This document shows positions 17,272-26,962 of a stretch of 64,000 bases of DNA, piece after piece (position 1 is the stretch's first letter; every line of letters begins with the position of its first letter). The stretch comes from Williamsia sp. Its GTDB lineage: Bacteria > Bacteroidota > Bacteroidia > Chitinophagales > Chitinophagaceae. Below the pieces are notes generated by a model that was given only the letters and a program-made list of their open reading frames with translations, had not been told where the DNA came from and made no database searches. Location: positions 1 to 64,000 of the forward strand of contig JADCRZ010000020.1 of the NCBI GenBank assembly GCA_015069695.1, given 5' to 3'. A program made the position numbers and the translations under genes.

Positions 17272-18654
17272 ATGGACAAAGATTTTTACAATGATGATCT
17301 TGATGATTTTCTGCAACAAAAGGCTGACGAATACACCATGTACCCTTCCGAAAAAGTCTGGAAGAAGGTACGGAGAAACTTGTTCTGGCATAAAAACTGG
17401 TATTCTGTAACCGGCGGCATCCTGGCCCTGTTCCTGTTGTTCCTGCTTCCGGAATCCTTTCTTTCCACCATATTTCCTGATCCTCCCAAAACAAATAGCA
17501 ACGCTACAAAAGAAACCGGCGCTGCCAATGCTTTGTCTGCCCCGTCTGCAGACAAGCTGAAAGCTATACCCGGCAATCTACCCGCAACAGCCGCAAGCAA
17601 TACGCCGCAGGCAAGCAAACCGGTCTTGTTTGTTGCCAAAAGCACTCCCCTTGAAAACAGCACACCTGTTCACATAAGTGAACTGCCTGTCGCAAAAACC
17701 GGGCACCAGCCTGCAGCAATACGGCCTAACAGCCAGTCAATCATCATTGCAGCACCCGCGGTTACCGAAGGATCTGCTTTGGTAGAGGAAGCAGAAAAAG
17801 AATCGAAGGCAACAGATGAGAAAGAAGTAAAAGCAGATGTTAACCTGGAAGAAGCACCCACGCAATACCATGGTGATGTAAACTGGTTACAGGAAATGGC
17901 ATTGATCAATCTCACACCCAAGAAGCAGGGCAAGTTCAACCTCCAGTTTTATTTTTCTCCGCTTGTCAGCTACCGTACACTAACCGACAATGGCCACAAT
18001 ACCCATACTGCCAACGGGAACGCTCCCCTGGCCGGCAACCAGGTCGACATCAACCAATATGTAGACCACCAGCCTTCCATGGGCGTGGAACTGGGTTCCA
18101 ATATTTTGTACAGGGCAAGCAACAGGCTCACGATCCGTACGGGCCTGCAACTGAATTACTCCCGCTATACCATCAAAGCATACAGGGCGGGCTATGAAAA
18201 AGCTTCCATTGCCCTTAAATCTTTCGGCCGTCCTGATGATACGCTTACTACGTATACAACCATCAGAAATTTCAACGGCTATCTGCAGGAGCAACTGCAG
18301 AACCAGTATTTTCAGGTTTCCCTGCCGGTGGGCGCCGAACTCAAGCTGCTGGGCAACAAACGCTTCCAGATCAATGTAGCCGGAACCATCCAGCCTACTT
18401 ATTTGCTGCTGAGCGACACCTACCTGTTGTCAACAAATTATATCAACTACATCAAGGAACCTTCCCTGGTTCGCCGCTGGAACGTGCATTCAAGCGCAGA
18501 AGCCTATATCTCCTATCAGTTTGCCAATGTACGGTGGCAGGTTGGTCCGCAATTCCGCTACCAGCTTTTATCTTCGTTCAACGACCGTTATCCTGTTAAA
18601 GAATATCTGATGGAATACGGTATCAAGTTCGGTATCAGCAAAACCCTGAAATAG
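17272..18654 (+). CDS. Membrane protein with anti-sigma-like N-terminus and outer-membrane-like C-terminus
   Basis: A 460-residue protein. The cytoplasmic N-terminus (LDDFLQQKADEYTMYPSEKVW) has the pattern seen in many Bacteroidota proteins encoded next to ECF sigma factors, and is followed by one membrane segment at about residues 46-65. A low-complexity Ala/Thr/Lys/Glu-rich linker spans about 80-200. The C-terminal 250 residues alternate polar and aromatic residues as in an outer-membrane beta-barrel of the porin-like type, ending FGISKTLK. An inner-membrane segment joined to a barrel-like domain is a known but functionally unclear arrangement. It starts 52 bases after the sigma factor, so it likely modulates it. 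Confidence 0.75.
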   Translation: MDKDFYNDDLDDFLQQKADEYTMYPSEKVWKKVRRNLFWHKNWYSVTGGILALFLLFLLPESFLSTIFPDPPKTNSNATKETGAANALSAPSADKLKAIPGNLPATAASNTPQASKPVLFVAKSTPLENSTPVHISELPVAKTGHQPAAIRPNSQSIIIAAPAVTEGSALVEEAEKESKATDEKEVKADVNLEEAPTQYHGDVNWLQEMALINLTPKKQGKFNLQFYFSPLVSYRTLTDNGHNTHTANGNAPLAGNQVDINQYVDHQPSMGVELGSNILYRASNRLTIRTGLQLNYSRYTIKAYRAGYEKASIALKSFGRPDDTLTTYTTIRNFNGYLQEQLQNQYFQVSLPVGAELKLLGNKRFQINVAGTIQPTYLLLSDTYLLSTNYINYIKEPSLVRRWNVHSSAEAYISYQFANVRWQVGPQFRYQLLSSFNDRYPVKEYLMEYGIKFGISKTLK

Positions 18655-18701
18655 CTAATCTCCCGGTCTGCCTGATCTATTATCTGCATTAACCATTTTG
18701 T

Positions 18702-19268
18702 ATGCGGCAGCTTTTAGTTCCCTTTTTTCTGATCCTGTTGCTTCTGCATGCCTGCCAGAACGGTCCGGAAAACAAAGGAGCTGCCAATTTCTTTCCCGTG
18801 GTTAGCTTTATTGAAGGCCAGGTCCATCATGTCGATTCCCTGCAACCAACTATCCAGAAACTTACAACAGTAAACAACCAGACTGACACCTTCCCGATTG
18901 AAACAGGAGCGTTTGATAGCCTTTCAAAAGAATTTACAACACCCGACATCAATGACCCTGCACTCAGCAAGTATTATAAAGAAAACAGCTTTGCCGATCA
19001 AACCATTGCCAGTGTTACCCTGACATACGCTGCAACTAACAAAGACCTGCCCCTGCAAAGACTGGATGTTATCATCCATCCCGATCCTGTTGCGAACGAC
19101 CGGGTGCAAAGCATCTACATGGAAAGAGGAACGCAGGTGAAAGACACGCTTGTCCTTAAAAAGCTGTACTGGCGGACAGACAGAAACTTTCAGATCATCA
19201 CTGCAAAGCAGGCAGGTGCCTGGTCAGCCAGCAGTGTGGTAAAAGTTGTGTGGAACGGCGGTTACTAA
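18702..19268 (+). CDS. Hypothetical lipoprotein
   Basis: A 188-residue product with a lipoprotein signal peptide (MRQLLVPFFLILLLLHAC, lipid-modified Cys at residue 18). The mature part has strand-like stretches and no catalytic motif I can recognise. It is the third gene of the sigma-factor cluster, 47 bases after the barrel-like protein, so it may be under the same control. Confidence 0.7.
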   Translation: MRQLLVPFFLILLLLHACQNGPENKGAANFFPVVSFIEGQVHHVDSLQPTIQKLTTVNNQTDTFPIETGAFDSLSKEFTTPDINDPALSKYYKENSFADQTIASVTLTYAATNKDLPLQRLDVIIHPDPVANDRVQSIYMERGTQVKDTLVLKKLYWRTDRNFQIITAKQAGAWSASSVVKVVWNGGY

Positions 19269-19316
19269 ACAATTTAGTCCGAAATTTGTACTTCCTGTAC
19301 AAGACAGATCCACGCC

Positions 19317-21137
19317 ATGACAGCGAACGAGTTTCAGGCAATAGCACCAACGATTCCACACGAGCCAGGCATCTACAAATATTTTGATGCCGGCAATACC
19401 CTTTTGTATGTGGGCAAGGCCAAAGACCTGCGCAAACGGGTAAGCTCCTACTTCTCCAAAACATTTACGAGCTATAAAACCCATGAGCTGGTACAACGCA
19501 TCCAGCGCATCGAGTTTACCATTGTTAATTCGGAGCAGGATGCTTTTCTGCTGGAAAATTCCCTGATCAAGCAGTTTCAGCCCCGCTTTAACATCAACCT
19601 GAAAGACGATAAGACCTATCCTTATATCGTTATCAAGAATGAGCCTTTTCCGCGCGTATTTTTTACCCGCCGCAAGATCAACGATGGCTCAGAGTACCTG
19701 GGCCCCTTTACTTCGGTGAACAAAGTGCGCGACCTGCTTGATTTTATCAAACAAAATATCCAGCTCCGTACCTGCAAGCTGAATCTTACGGAGAACAATA
19801 TCCAAAAAGGCAAGTTCAAAGTTTGCCTGGAATATCATCTTGGCAATTGCAAAGGCCCCTGCGAAGGCCTGCAGCAGGAAGAAGATTACAACAACCAGCT
19901 GGCGCAGCTCAAGAATTTTATGAAGGGCAACCTCTCCCCTGTCATCCAACATTTCAAGGCAGAGATGCGCGGGTATGCCGAACAGCTCCAGTTTGAAAAG
20001 GCTGAACTGGTTCGCAAAAAGATCGACCACCTGGAAAATTACAGTGCTAAGTCGGTTGTTGTAAGCAGTCACCTGAACAACCTGGATGTGTTTTCTATTC
20101 TTAAAGATGGCGATATAGCCTGTGTCAACTACCTGATGGTACAGAATGGTGCCATTATTCAAACGCATACCATCCAGCTCGAAACACACCTCGAAGAAAA
20201 GCAGGAAGAAGTGCTCGCGTTTGCTGTAGCACAGATCAGAAGCACCTTTAACAGCAATTCCAGCGAGATCCTGGTGCCGTTCGAAATTGATTACCCGGAA
20301 GAGGGCGTGGTAGTCACGATTCCCAAAGCTGGCGATAAGAAAAAGCTGCTGGAGCTTTCAGAAAAGAACGTCAATTACTTCAAGGAAGAAATTCACCAGA
20401 AAAAAATATTGCACCTGGAAGGCAAAACCAAATCAGAAGTGGAATCTGTGCTGGACCAGCTGCAACGCGATCTTTCGCTGCCAACCCTGCCTGCGCATAT
20501 CGAGTGTTTTGATAATTCCAATTTTCAGGGAAGCTATCCTGTTTCGGCCATGGTTTGTTTTAAAGACGGTGTGGCCAGCAAGAAAGACTACCGCCGTTAT
20601 AATGTAAAGACAGTAAAGGGCATCAACGATTTCGCCACCATGAAAGAAGTGGTGTTCCGCCGGTATAAACGCCTGAAAACAGAGCATGAACCGCTGCCCC
20701 AGCTGGTTATTATTGATGGAGGCAAAGGCCAGCTCCATGCGGCCCTGGAAAGCATTGACGAATTGGGACTTACAGGCCAGCTCACCCTGGTAGGCCTGGC
20801 TAAAAACGAAGAAGAAATCTTTTTCGCCGATGACAAGCAATCGATCAAACTGCCCTACAACTCCGAGAGCCTGAAATTAATCAGAAGGATCCGGGACGAA
20901 GTGCACCGCTTTGGCATAACATTCCACCGCGCAAAACGGAGCAAGGGTACATTCAAAAACGAACTCGAAGGCATCAAGGGTGTAGGAAAAGGAACGGCCA
21001 ACCTCCTTCTCAAAACATTCAGATCAGTCAAAAACGTCCGCCAAGCCACCGATGAGCAACTCACCGAAGCCGTCGGCGCCTCCAAAGCCAGGATCATCCG
21101 GGATTATTTTAACCAGCAGGGTGCAGAAGCTGTCTGA
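19317..21137 (+). CDS. uvrC: Excinuclease ABC subunit C
   Basis: UvrC makes the two incisions around a DNA lesion in nucleotide excision repair. The 606-residue protein has the family layout: a GIY-YIG nuclease at residues 16-95 (GIYKYFDAG; YVGKAKDLRKRV) for the 3' cut, a Cys-containing linker (CLEYHLGNCKGPCEG), the UVR motif near 225 (ELVRKKIDHLENYS) that contacts UvrB, the RNase H-like domain (ECFDNSNFQGSYPVSAMVCF near 395) for the 5' cut, and C-terminal helix-hairpin-helix motifs (LEGIKGVGKGTANLLL). Nothing is missing. Confidence 0.97.
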   Translation: MTANEFQAIAPTIPHEPGIYKYFDAGNTLLYVGKAKDLRKRVSSYFSKTFTSYKTHELVQRIQRIEFTIVNSEQDAFLLENSLIKQFQPRFNINLKDDKTYPYIVIKNEPFPRVFFTRRKINDGSEYLGPFTSVNKVRDLLDFIKQNIQLRTCKLNLTENNIQKGKFKVCLEYHLGNCKGPCEGLQQEEDYNNQLAQLKNFMKGNLSPVIQHFKAEMRGYAEQLQFEKAELVRKKIDHLENYSAKSVVVSSHLNNLDVFSILKDGDIACVNYLMVQNGAIIQTHTIQLETHLEEKQEEVLAFAVAQIRSTFNSNSSEILVPFEIDYPEEGVVVTIPKAGDKKKLLELSEKNVNYFKEEIHQKKILHLEGKTKSEVESVLDQLQRDLSLPTLPAHIECFDNSNFQGSYPVSAMVCFKDGVASKKDYRRYNVKTVKGINDFATMKEVVFRRYKRLKTEHEPLPQLVIIDGGKGQLHAALESIDELGLTGQLTLVGLAKNEEEIFFADDKQSIKLPYNSESLKLIRRIRDEVHRFGITFHRAKRSKGTFKNELEGIKGVGKGTANLLLKTFRSVKNVRQATDEQLTEAVGASKARIIRDYFNQQGAEAV

Positions 21138-21138
21138 G

Positions 21139-21330
21139 TTGTCTTGAACCAGGATTACACGGATCCACGGATTACAGGATTGCAGCTTGAGGATGGATTA
21201 TCCTGGGGTTGATCGATACTCATCTTTAGAGATCGATCTTCAAACATAAGGATCGATCATTTTCAAGATGATCCATCCTCAAGCTGCAATCCTGTAATCC
21301 GTGGATCCGTGTAATCCTGGTTCAAGACAA
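21139..21330. repeat. Long inverted repeat with 60-bp perfect arms
   Basis: Arms at 21139-21198 and 21271-21330 are perfect reverse complements; the 72-base centre continues the pairing imperfectly around GATCGAT blocks. The arms contain GGATTACACGGATCC and CACGGATTACAGGATT, themselves a degenerate internal repetition. Similar attacacggat-type repeats are dispersed in some bacterial genomes. It begins two bases after the uvrC stop. No transposase is inside. Confidence 0.85.
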
Positions 21331-21331
21331 T

Positions 21332-21367
21332 AAAAAAGGGGCCAGGATAAAAATCCAGCCCCGTTTT
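21332..21367 (+). terminator. Bidirectional terminator between uvrC and typA
   Basis: GGGGC at 21338-21342 pairs with GCCCC at 21358-21362 with an inner GGAT/ATCC stem. It is flanked by A6 on the left and TTTT on the right, so it can serve both converging genes. Confidence 0.7.
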
Positions 21368-21502
21368 AAAATCCAATATCCTATGAAAAACCAGCGTAAA
21401 TGTAGGAAAACAATTTAATTTTCCAATGCCCCAGGCAGGGTAGCTGGTAAAAAAATTTCTTGTTTATGTGCCCTGAAACAGGGCAGCCGGCTTTGTTTTT
21501 TC

Positions 21503-23314
21503 TTATACCTGTTCCGACTTCATTGATTTCTGCACTTTTTTCCTGTCTTCTTCATTCAGGACAACCTTGCGCAGGCGGGTATTTTTGGGTGTAACCTCAA
21601 TGCATTCATCCTGCTGGATGTATTCCATGCACTCCTCCAGTGTCATCTGTCTTTTGGGAACGATCCGCACCGAGTCATCGCTACCGCTTGCGCGCATGTT
21701 GGTCAACTTCTTTCCTTCTGTCGCATTTACGATCAGGTCGCCTGGTTTGATGTGCTCGGCAATGATTTGTCCGGCGTATACCTCTTCACCCGGGTCAACA
21801 AAAAAGGCGCCCCTATCCTGCAATTTATCGATTGAGTAAGCGGTGGTTGGAGCCTGGTTTTTAGAGATCAGCACACCATTGTTCCGGCCGGGGATCACGC
21901 CCTTCCAGGGTTTGTAGGCCAGAAAGCGATGCGCCATAACGGCTTCACCGGCAGTATTGGTAAGCATGCTGGAGCGCAGGCCGATCAGTCCGCGGGAAGG
22001 AATTTCAAATTCCAGGTGTTGCATTTCGCCTTTGCTTTCCATTACGAGCATCTCTCCTTTTCTTTGGGTAACCATATCGATTACCTTGCCGCTGTATTCG
22101 CCAGGCACATCGATCACCAGGGTTTCGTAAGGTTCGTTTTTATGCCCGTCGATGGTTTTTACAAGCACCTGGGGTTGTCCGATGGTAAGCTCGAATCCTT
22201 CGCGGCGCATGGTTTCCACCAGGATGCCCAGGTGAAGAATGCCCCGTCCGAATACCAGGAAACTATCGGCGCTGTCAGTATCTTCTACCCGGAGTGCCAG
22301 GTTTTTTTCGGTTTCTTTCATGAGCCTGTCGCGCAGGTGGCGGGAGGTCACGAATTTGCCGTCTTTACCAAAGAAGGGAGAGTTGTTGATCGAAAAGAGC
22401 ATGCTCATGGTCGGCTCATCCACACTGATAACGGGCAGTCCTTCCGGGTTTTCTGCATCAGCAATGGTATCACCAATGTTGAAATCTTCCAGCCCAACCA
22501 CTGCACAGATATCACCGGCTTCCACCTGGGATACTTTTTTCTTTCCCATGCCCTCAAACGTGTACAATTCCTTGACGCGTGATTTCTTGATAGAGCCATC
22601 TGCCAGTACCAGCGAAATAGGCTGACCATCTTTGATAACACCCCTGGTAACCTTGCCCACGGCAATTCTTCCCAGGAAAGAAGAATAATCCAGCGAAGTG
22701 ATCTGCATCTGCAGGGTACCTTCGCTTACCTGCGGGGCAGGTACCCATTTGATGATCGCGTCAAGCAGGGGAGTAATATTATCGGTCGGCGTGAGGGATG
22801 TATTCATCCAGCCTTGCTTGGAAGAACCATAAATGGTGGGAAAATCAAGCTGCTCTTCAGTAGCATCCAGCGTAAAGAACAGTTCAAATACAGCATCATG
22901 CACTTCATCCGGACGGCAGTTTGGTTTGTCAACCTTGTTGATCACGACGATCGGACGCAGGTTGAGCTGCAGGGCTTTTTGCAGGACAAACCGGGTTTGA
23001 GGCATCGGGCCTTCAAACGCATCTACCAGCAGCAGTACGCCATCGGCCATTTTTAATACGCGCTCTACTTCTCCGCCAAAATCGGAGTGGCCCGGGGTAT
23101 CGATGACATTTATTTTTATTCCGTTGTATTCAACGGCGGCATTTTTGCTGAAGATGGTAATGCCTCTTTCTTTTTCCAGCTCGTTGCTGTCCATGATCAG
23201 CTCGCCGGTTTCCTGGTTGGCACGAAAAACATTGGTTGAGTGAAGTATCTTATCAACCAACGTGGTCTTTCCGTGGTCAACGTGTGCGATGATAGCTATA
23301 TTACGAATATCCAT
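21503..23314 (-). CDS. typA: Translational GTPase TypA/BipA
   Basis: A ribosome-binding GTPase that aids 50S assembly and stress adaptation. The 603-residue length is normal. G1 is AHVDHGKTTLVDKIL (residues 10-24), the switch/G2 region contains ERGITIF, G3 is DTPGHSDFGGEVERV, and G4 is NKVDK. The C-terminal domain unique to the family is present with the RGLIGLR motif and the YxxLDDRGxFF-like segment in the form YSIDKLQDRGAFFVDPGE. A clear sigma-A promoter lies just upstream at 23332-23363. Confidence 0.97.
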   Translation of the reverse strand: MDIRNIAIIAHVDHGKTTLVDKILHSTNVFRANQETGELIMDSNELEKERGITIFSKNAAVEYNGIKINVIDTPGHSDFGGEVERVLKMADGVLLLVDAFEGPMPQTRFVLQKALQLNLRPIVVINKVDKPNCRPDEVHDAVFELFFTLDATEEQLDFPTIYGSSKQGWMNTSLTPTDNITPLLDAIIKWVPAPQVSEGTLQMQITSLDYSSFLGRIAVGKVTRGVIKDGQPISLVLADGSIKKSRVKELYTFEGMGKKKVSQVEAGDICAVVGLEDFNIGDTIADAENPEGLPVISVDEPTMSMLFSINNSPFFGKDGKFVTSRHLRDRLMKETEKNLALRVEDTDSADSFLVFGRGILHLGILVETMRREGFELTIGQPQVLVKTIDGHKNEPYETLVIDVPGEYSGKVIDMVTQRKGEMLVMESKGEMQHLEFEIPSRGLIGLRSSMLTNTAGEAVMAHRFLAYKPWKGVIPGRNNGVLISKNQAPTTAYSIDKLQDRGAFFVDPGEEVYAGQIIAEHIKPGDLIVNATEGKKLTNMRASGSDDSVRIVPKRQMTLEECMEYIQQDECIEVTPKNTRLRKVVLNEEDRKKVQKSMKSEQV

Positions 23315-23331
23315 ATTTCTTAATCGAGGCG

Positions 23332-23363
23332 CAAAAGTACGTCAAATTTATGGGGTAAGCAAA
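23332..23363 (-). promoter_or_regulatory. Promoter of typA
   Basis: On the minus strand TTTG at 23360-23363 is followed after 20 bases by TACTTTTG at 23332-23339, an exact Bacteroidota -33/-7 pair, 18 bases before the typA start codon. Confidence 0.65.
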
Positions 23364-23482
23364 TGGCTGCCGGATACTTATTGTTTAATTAACAGCGTTC
23401 GAAGGAAGGAACCAGAAATACTAGGATTGCCAATTGGATTATCGGTAAATTTGAGACAGTGCAGCTCGCAAAGGACGCAGAT

Positions 23483-25726
23483 ATGAACAGGAGACCCTTT
23501 ATATTTTTCTTCGCTGTTTTTATTGGTTGGAGTCTTACCGCTCATCCGCAAAAACAGGGCCGCCCCAAGATCGGGCTGACCCTTAGCGGTGGCGCAGCCA
23601 AAGGACTGGCCCATATCGGCATTCTCAAAGCCATTGATTCGGCCGGACTAAAGATCGATTACATTACGGGTACCAGCATGGGCAGCATCATCGGCGGTTT
23701 GTATGCAGCCGGCTATTCTGCGGATTCGATCGAAAAGATGAGCCATACCATTGATTGGGATCTGATGCTGAGCAACCAGTCTTCGCTGAGCAGCATGCTG
23801 ATGGAGGAAAAAGATGAGTACGGGCGGTATGATGTGGAACTTCCCTGGGAGGGCAACCGGTTCAGTTTGCCCAGTGGGGTGCTGGAAAGCCAGGAGCTCT
23901 GGCTGAAACTGGCTGAGCTGTTTTCCCCCGTAGTGGCCAACAAAGATTTTACCACCTTCAACATTCCCTTTAAATGCGTCGCAACAGACATCGGTACAGG
24001 CGAAGCGGTGGTCATGAGCAAGGGCGATATCGTAAGTGCAGTAAGGGCCAGCATGGCCATTCCCAGCTTGTTCACCGCCATTGACTACGAGGGCAGAAAA
24101 TTGGTGGACGGCGGCATTGTACGCAACTTCCCGGTAAAAGATGTAAAAGAAATGGGAGCCGACATTGTGATCGGCAGCAACGTAGCCGCTGGCTTGTCGC
24201 CCGGCAACAAAGTGGTGAATGCGTTCCAGGTACTATTCCAGGTAGCATTTTTCCGGGAAGCAGAAGACAGAAAGAATGAGGTACCGCTTTGCAATATCTA
24301 TGTTCCTATTCCGCTGGAGAATTATACCATGGGCAGCTTTAACCAGGCAGAAGAAATTATTCAGGCGGGGTTGGAAGAAGGAAGAAAGTTATACCCGGCT
24401 TTGAAAAAGCTGGTTGACTCGCTGGATGCGATCTATGGAAAACAGGCTTTTGCCAGGAGCAGGTTGCCCCGGACAGATACTGGTTCCATATCATCCGTTG
24501 ATGTAAATGGACTGGAGCAAACCACCAGTGGCTTTTTTCTCAACAACCTGAACTTTGTAACCGGCAAGGCGTATACGCCGCTGCAGCTTTCGCGCATGGT
24601 GCGGCGGGCCTACGGCACACGCTATTACAACCGCATCGTTTACTCGATTGCATCCCTGCCTGATCGTACCAAAAGGATCATTTTCGATGTAACGGAAAAT
24701 CCGCTGACCTTCTCAAAATTATCGCTCCACTACAATGAATTCAGCGGCATCAGTGTGATCGCCAATGTAACCAGCCGGGACTTTTTTATCAAGAATTCAC
24801 GAAGCCTGGTAACCCTGAACGTAGGAGAAAACATGCGTTTGCGGGCAGAGCACCTGCAGTATATCGGCAAGCTGAAAAATTTTGCGCTGACCCTGGGAAC
24901 ACAGCTGGAGCGTTTTGATGTAAATACATTTTACAAATACCGGCAGGATGGAATTTACCGCCAGCATTATTTTAACCTGGACGGACGCATCCAGTATTCA
25001 GGCAACCGGCATTACTCCATCGGCGCAGGCACCCGTTTTGAGTTGGTGCGGGCCTCCCCTTCTATTTCTGCGCATATGCAATTCGAGGGCAAGAACAGTT
25101 TTTCGACAGGATTTGTGTTCTTTCATTACAATTCGCTGAACCGGGCTGTTTATCCGAAAGAAGGGGTCAGACTGGATGCCGAGGGCCAGCTGGTATTTGC
25201 CCTTCACCCCAATCTGCAGGTAACATCTGATGGCCTGACGCATGAGTATTTCGATACAGCTACGGCCCACTACCCGGCCTATTTTCGCACCCTGCTTACG
25301 GTAGAAGATTATACTTCGCTGAGCAGAAAATATGTGCTGATGATCCAGGCGCAATCCGGCATCAATTACAAATACCGGGAGGGCATGCTGAATGAATTCG
25401 TAATCGGCGGGCTGAACAAATTGTTCCGGAACCAGGTTCTTTTTGCCGGTTTGAAGGAAGGCAACCTGTATGCCTCCGAGGTGGCCAGTTTCCAGCTGGG
25501 ATTGCGCTATGAGATGTTTAACAACACTTATCTGATCGGACGGGGCAATGCCCTGATTACCCAATTTATCAACAAAGCTTCTTTCTTCAAACACCCCAAT
25601 CTGCTGACTGGCTATTCGCTTACGTTTGCCTACAATTTTGCGTTGGGACCGCTTGAGCTCAGCGTCATGTACTGCGATCAATCAAAAAAGCTGGCATCTT
25701 ACATCAACATCGGCATACCGTTTTGA
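23483..25726 (+). CDS. Patatin-like phospholipase with outer-membrane barrel (PlpD-like, type Vd)
   Basis: From the ATG at 23483 the protein has 747 residues; the longer frame starts at a GTG and would put eight residues before a good signal peptide (MNRRPFIFFFAVFIGWSL). The patatin domain (about 25-230) shows the oxyanion loop LSGGAAKGLAHIG, the nucleophile Ser in GTSMGS, and the Asp dyad in VDGGIVRNFP. It is followed by a POTRA-like stretch (about 325-415) and a C-terminal 16-stranded Omp85-like barrel ending INIGIPF. This is the layout of PlpD, a type Vd autotransported lipase. It probably displays or releases the lipase at the surface. Confidence 0.85.
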   Translation: MNRRPFIFFFAVFIGWSLTAHPQKQGRPKIGLTLSGGAAKGLAHIGILKAIDSAGLKIDYITGTSMGSIIGGLYAAGYSADSIEKMSHTIDWDLMLSNQSSLSSMLMEEKDEYGRYDVELPWEGNRFSLPSGVLESQELWLKLAELFSPVVANKDFTTFNIPFKCVATDIGTGEAVVMSKGDIVSAVRASMAIPSLFTAIDYEGRKLVDGGIVRNFPVKDVKEMGADIVIGSNVAAGLSPGNKVVNAFQVLFQVAFFREAEDRKNEVPLCNIYVPIPLENYTMGSFNQAEEIIQAGLEEGRKLYPALKKLVDSLDAIYGKQAFARSRLPRTDTGSISSVDVNGLEQTTSGFFLNNLNFVTGKAYTPLQLSRMVRRAYGTRYYNRIVYSIASLPDRTKRIIFDVTENPLTFSKLSLHYNEFSGISVIANVTSRDFFIKNSRSLVTLNVGENMRLRAEHLQYIGKLKNFALTLGTQLERFDVNTFYKYRQDGIYRQHYFNLDGRIQYSGNRHYSIGAGTRFELVRASPSISAHMQFEGKNSFSTGFVFFHYNSLNRAVYPKEGVRLDAEGQLVFALHPNLQVTSDGLTHEYFDTATAHYPAYFRTLLTVEDYTSLSRKYVLMIQAQSGINYKYREGMLNEFVIGGLNKLFRNQVLFAGLKEGNLYASEVASFQLGLRYEMFNNTYLIGRGNALITQFINKASFFKHPNLLTGYSLTFAYNFALGPLELSVMYCDQSKKLASYINIGIPF

Positions 25727-25735
25727 CAAAGCAGA

Positions 25736-26962
25736 TCACAGGATTTCCTTTCGTTCAAAGAACTGTCCCTCTTCCACCACATCATCCGGTCTTTTTTTGT
25801 AGAGCACCATGCCGGCCGTCATAAAGATGCTGGTAAGGATAATAATAAAAAACAGGATGTCGTCATCAAATGAGCTTAGCTTGAACCGTTCCGGTATTTT
25901 GTAGAACAGTACGATGGTGATCAGGCCGCGCGGAATAAAAAACGATTCAGGAAATACCTGCGTATGAAGAAAAAAGCGCAGGTAAAGCAACCTGACCAGA
26001 AACAGTAGGACAACGATAAGTCCGCCCAATTGCCACACGCTGGTCACCTGCAGAAAATGCAGGTTGATGGAATAGCCAAAAAGAATAAAGAAAAATGTGC
26101 GGATCAGGAAAGAAGATTCCGCTGTAATGGTATGCAGTAGATGAACAACAGGCTGTACTTCATGGTGGGGAAGAAACCGCAGGAGATTGGGCCGGGCAAT
26201 CAAGTTCCAGTTGTTGATCATGAGTCCGAATGTAAGGATGATGATCAGGGAAGGAAGGTGAAAGGCTTTTCCTGCGGCATAGATCAGGATAAGCAAGGCA
26301 AAGATCAGGAAGAACTTGATGTTCAGCTGGGTTTTCGACATGATCACAAACAAGAAAAACGAGAGGATCAGCGACAAGACTACAGAGAGGATGATATTGC
26401 TCCCAAACACAAGAAAGGACCGGCCGGTGAGCACATCTTCTGCTGTGAAATAATTGAACAGGAGAATGCCCAGGATGTCGGAGAAAGAAGCTTCGTATAC
26501 CAGGAATTCTTTTTTCCGCTCGGTGAGGTGGTGTATACTCGGGATCACGACCGAGCTGCTCATAATAGAAAGCGGGATGGCATATACAATGCAATTCACC
26601 AAGGGGGGATGGAACCAGTAGTACAGAACAGCAGTGAGCAGGGCAGTTGAAACCAGCAGGATTACGATGGCAGCAAAAAATGAATTGCGGATCATCCGGA
26701 GTTTACTGCGGCCCAGCTTCAGATCCAGTCCGGCCTCCAGTACGATCATGATCAATCCGACCACGCCGAGGGCTTCGGTGATGCGGGGTGGGAAGTGGAT
26801 GAACATTTCATACTCGTCGAGAAGGGCTCTTATACCTATACCCGTGGCCAGTAGCAGGATAACCGAAGGAATCCTGATATATTTACTAATGATGGTAAAG
26901 AGATAAGAAAGAATCACGATGCCACACAAGATCATCAGCAGCTGTTCAGTATCAAGGATCAT
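25736..26962 (-). CDS. Cation:proton antiporter (CPA family)
   Basis: A 408-residue polytopic inner-membrane protein with about twelve hydrophobic segments, matching the sodium/hydrogen exchanger domain of the monovalent cation:proton antiporters. The N-terminal part has the RIPSVILLLATGIGIRALL segment, the GLIMIVLEAGLDL segment and the discontinuous-helix region with SDILGILLFNYF, where the Asp is a probable ion-binding residue. No RCK/TrkA-N domain follows, so it lacks the nucleotide-sensing tail of KefB-like members. It overlaps the upstream gene by 11 bases, hence co-transcription. Confidence 0.8.
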   Translation of the reverse strand: MILDTEQLLMILCGIVILSYLFTIISKYIRIPSVILLLATGIGIRALLDEYEMFIHFPPRITEALGVVGLIMIVLEAGLDLKLGRSKLRMIRNSFFAAIVILLVSTALLTAVLYYWFHPPLVNCIVYAIPLSIMSSSVVIPSIHHLTERKKEFLVYEASFSDILGILLFNYFTAEDVLTGRSFLVFGSNIILSVVLSLILSFFLFVIMSKTQLNIKFFLIFALLILIYAAGKAFHLPSLIIILTFGLMINNWNLIARPNLLRFLPHHEVQPVVHLLHTITAESSFLIRTFFFILFGYSINLHFLQVTSVWQLGGLIVVLLFLVRLLYLRFFLHTQVFPESFFIPRGLITIVLFYKIPERFKLSSFDDDILFFIIILTSIFMTAGMVLYKKRPDDVVEEGQFFERKEIL

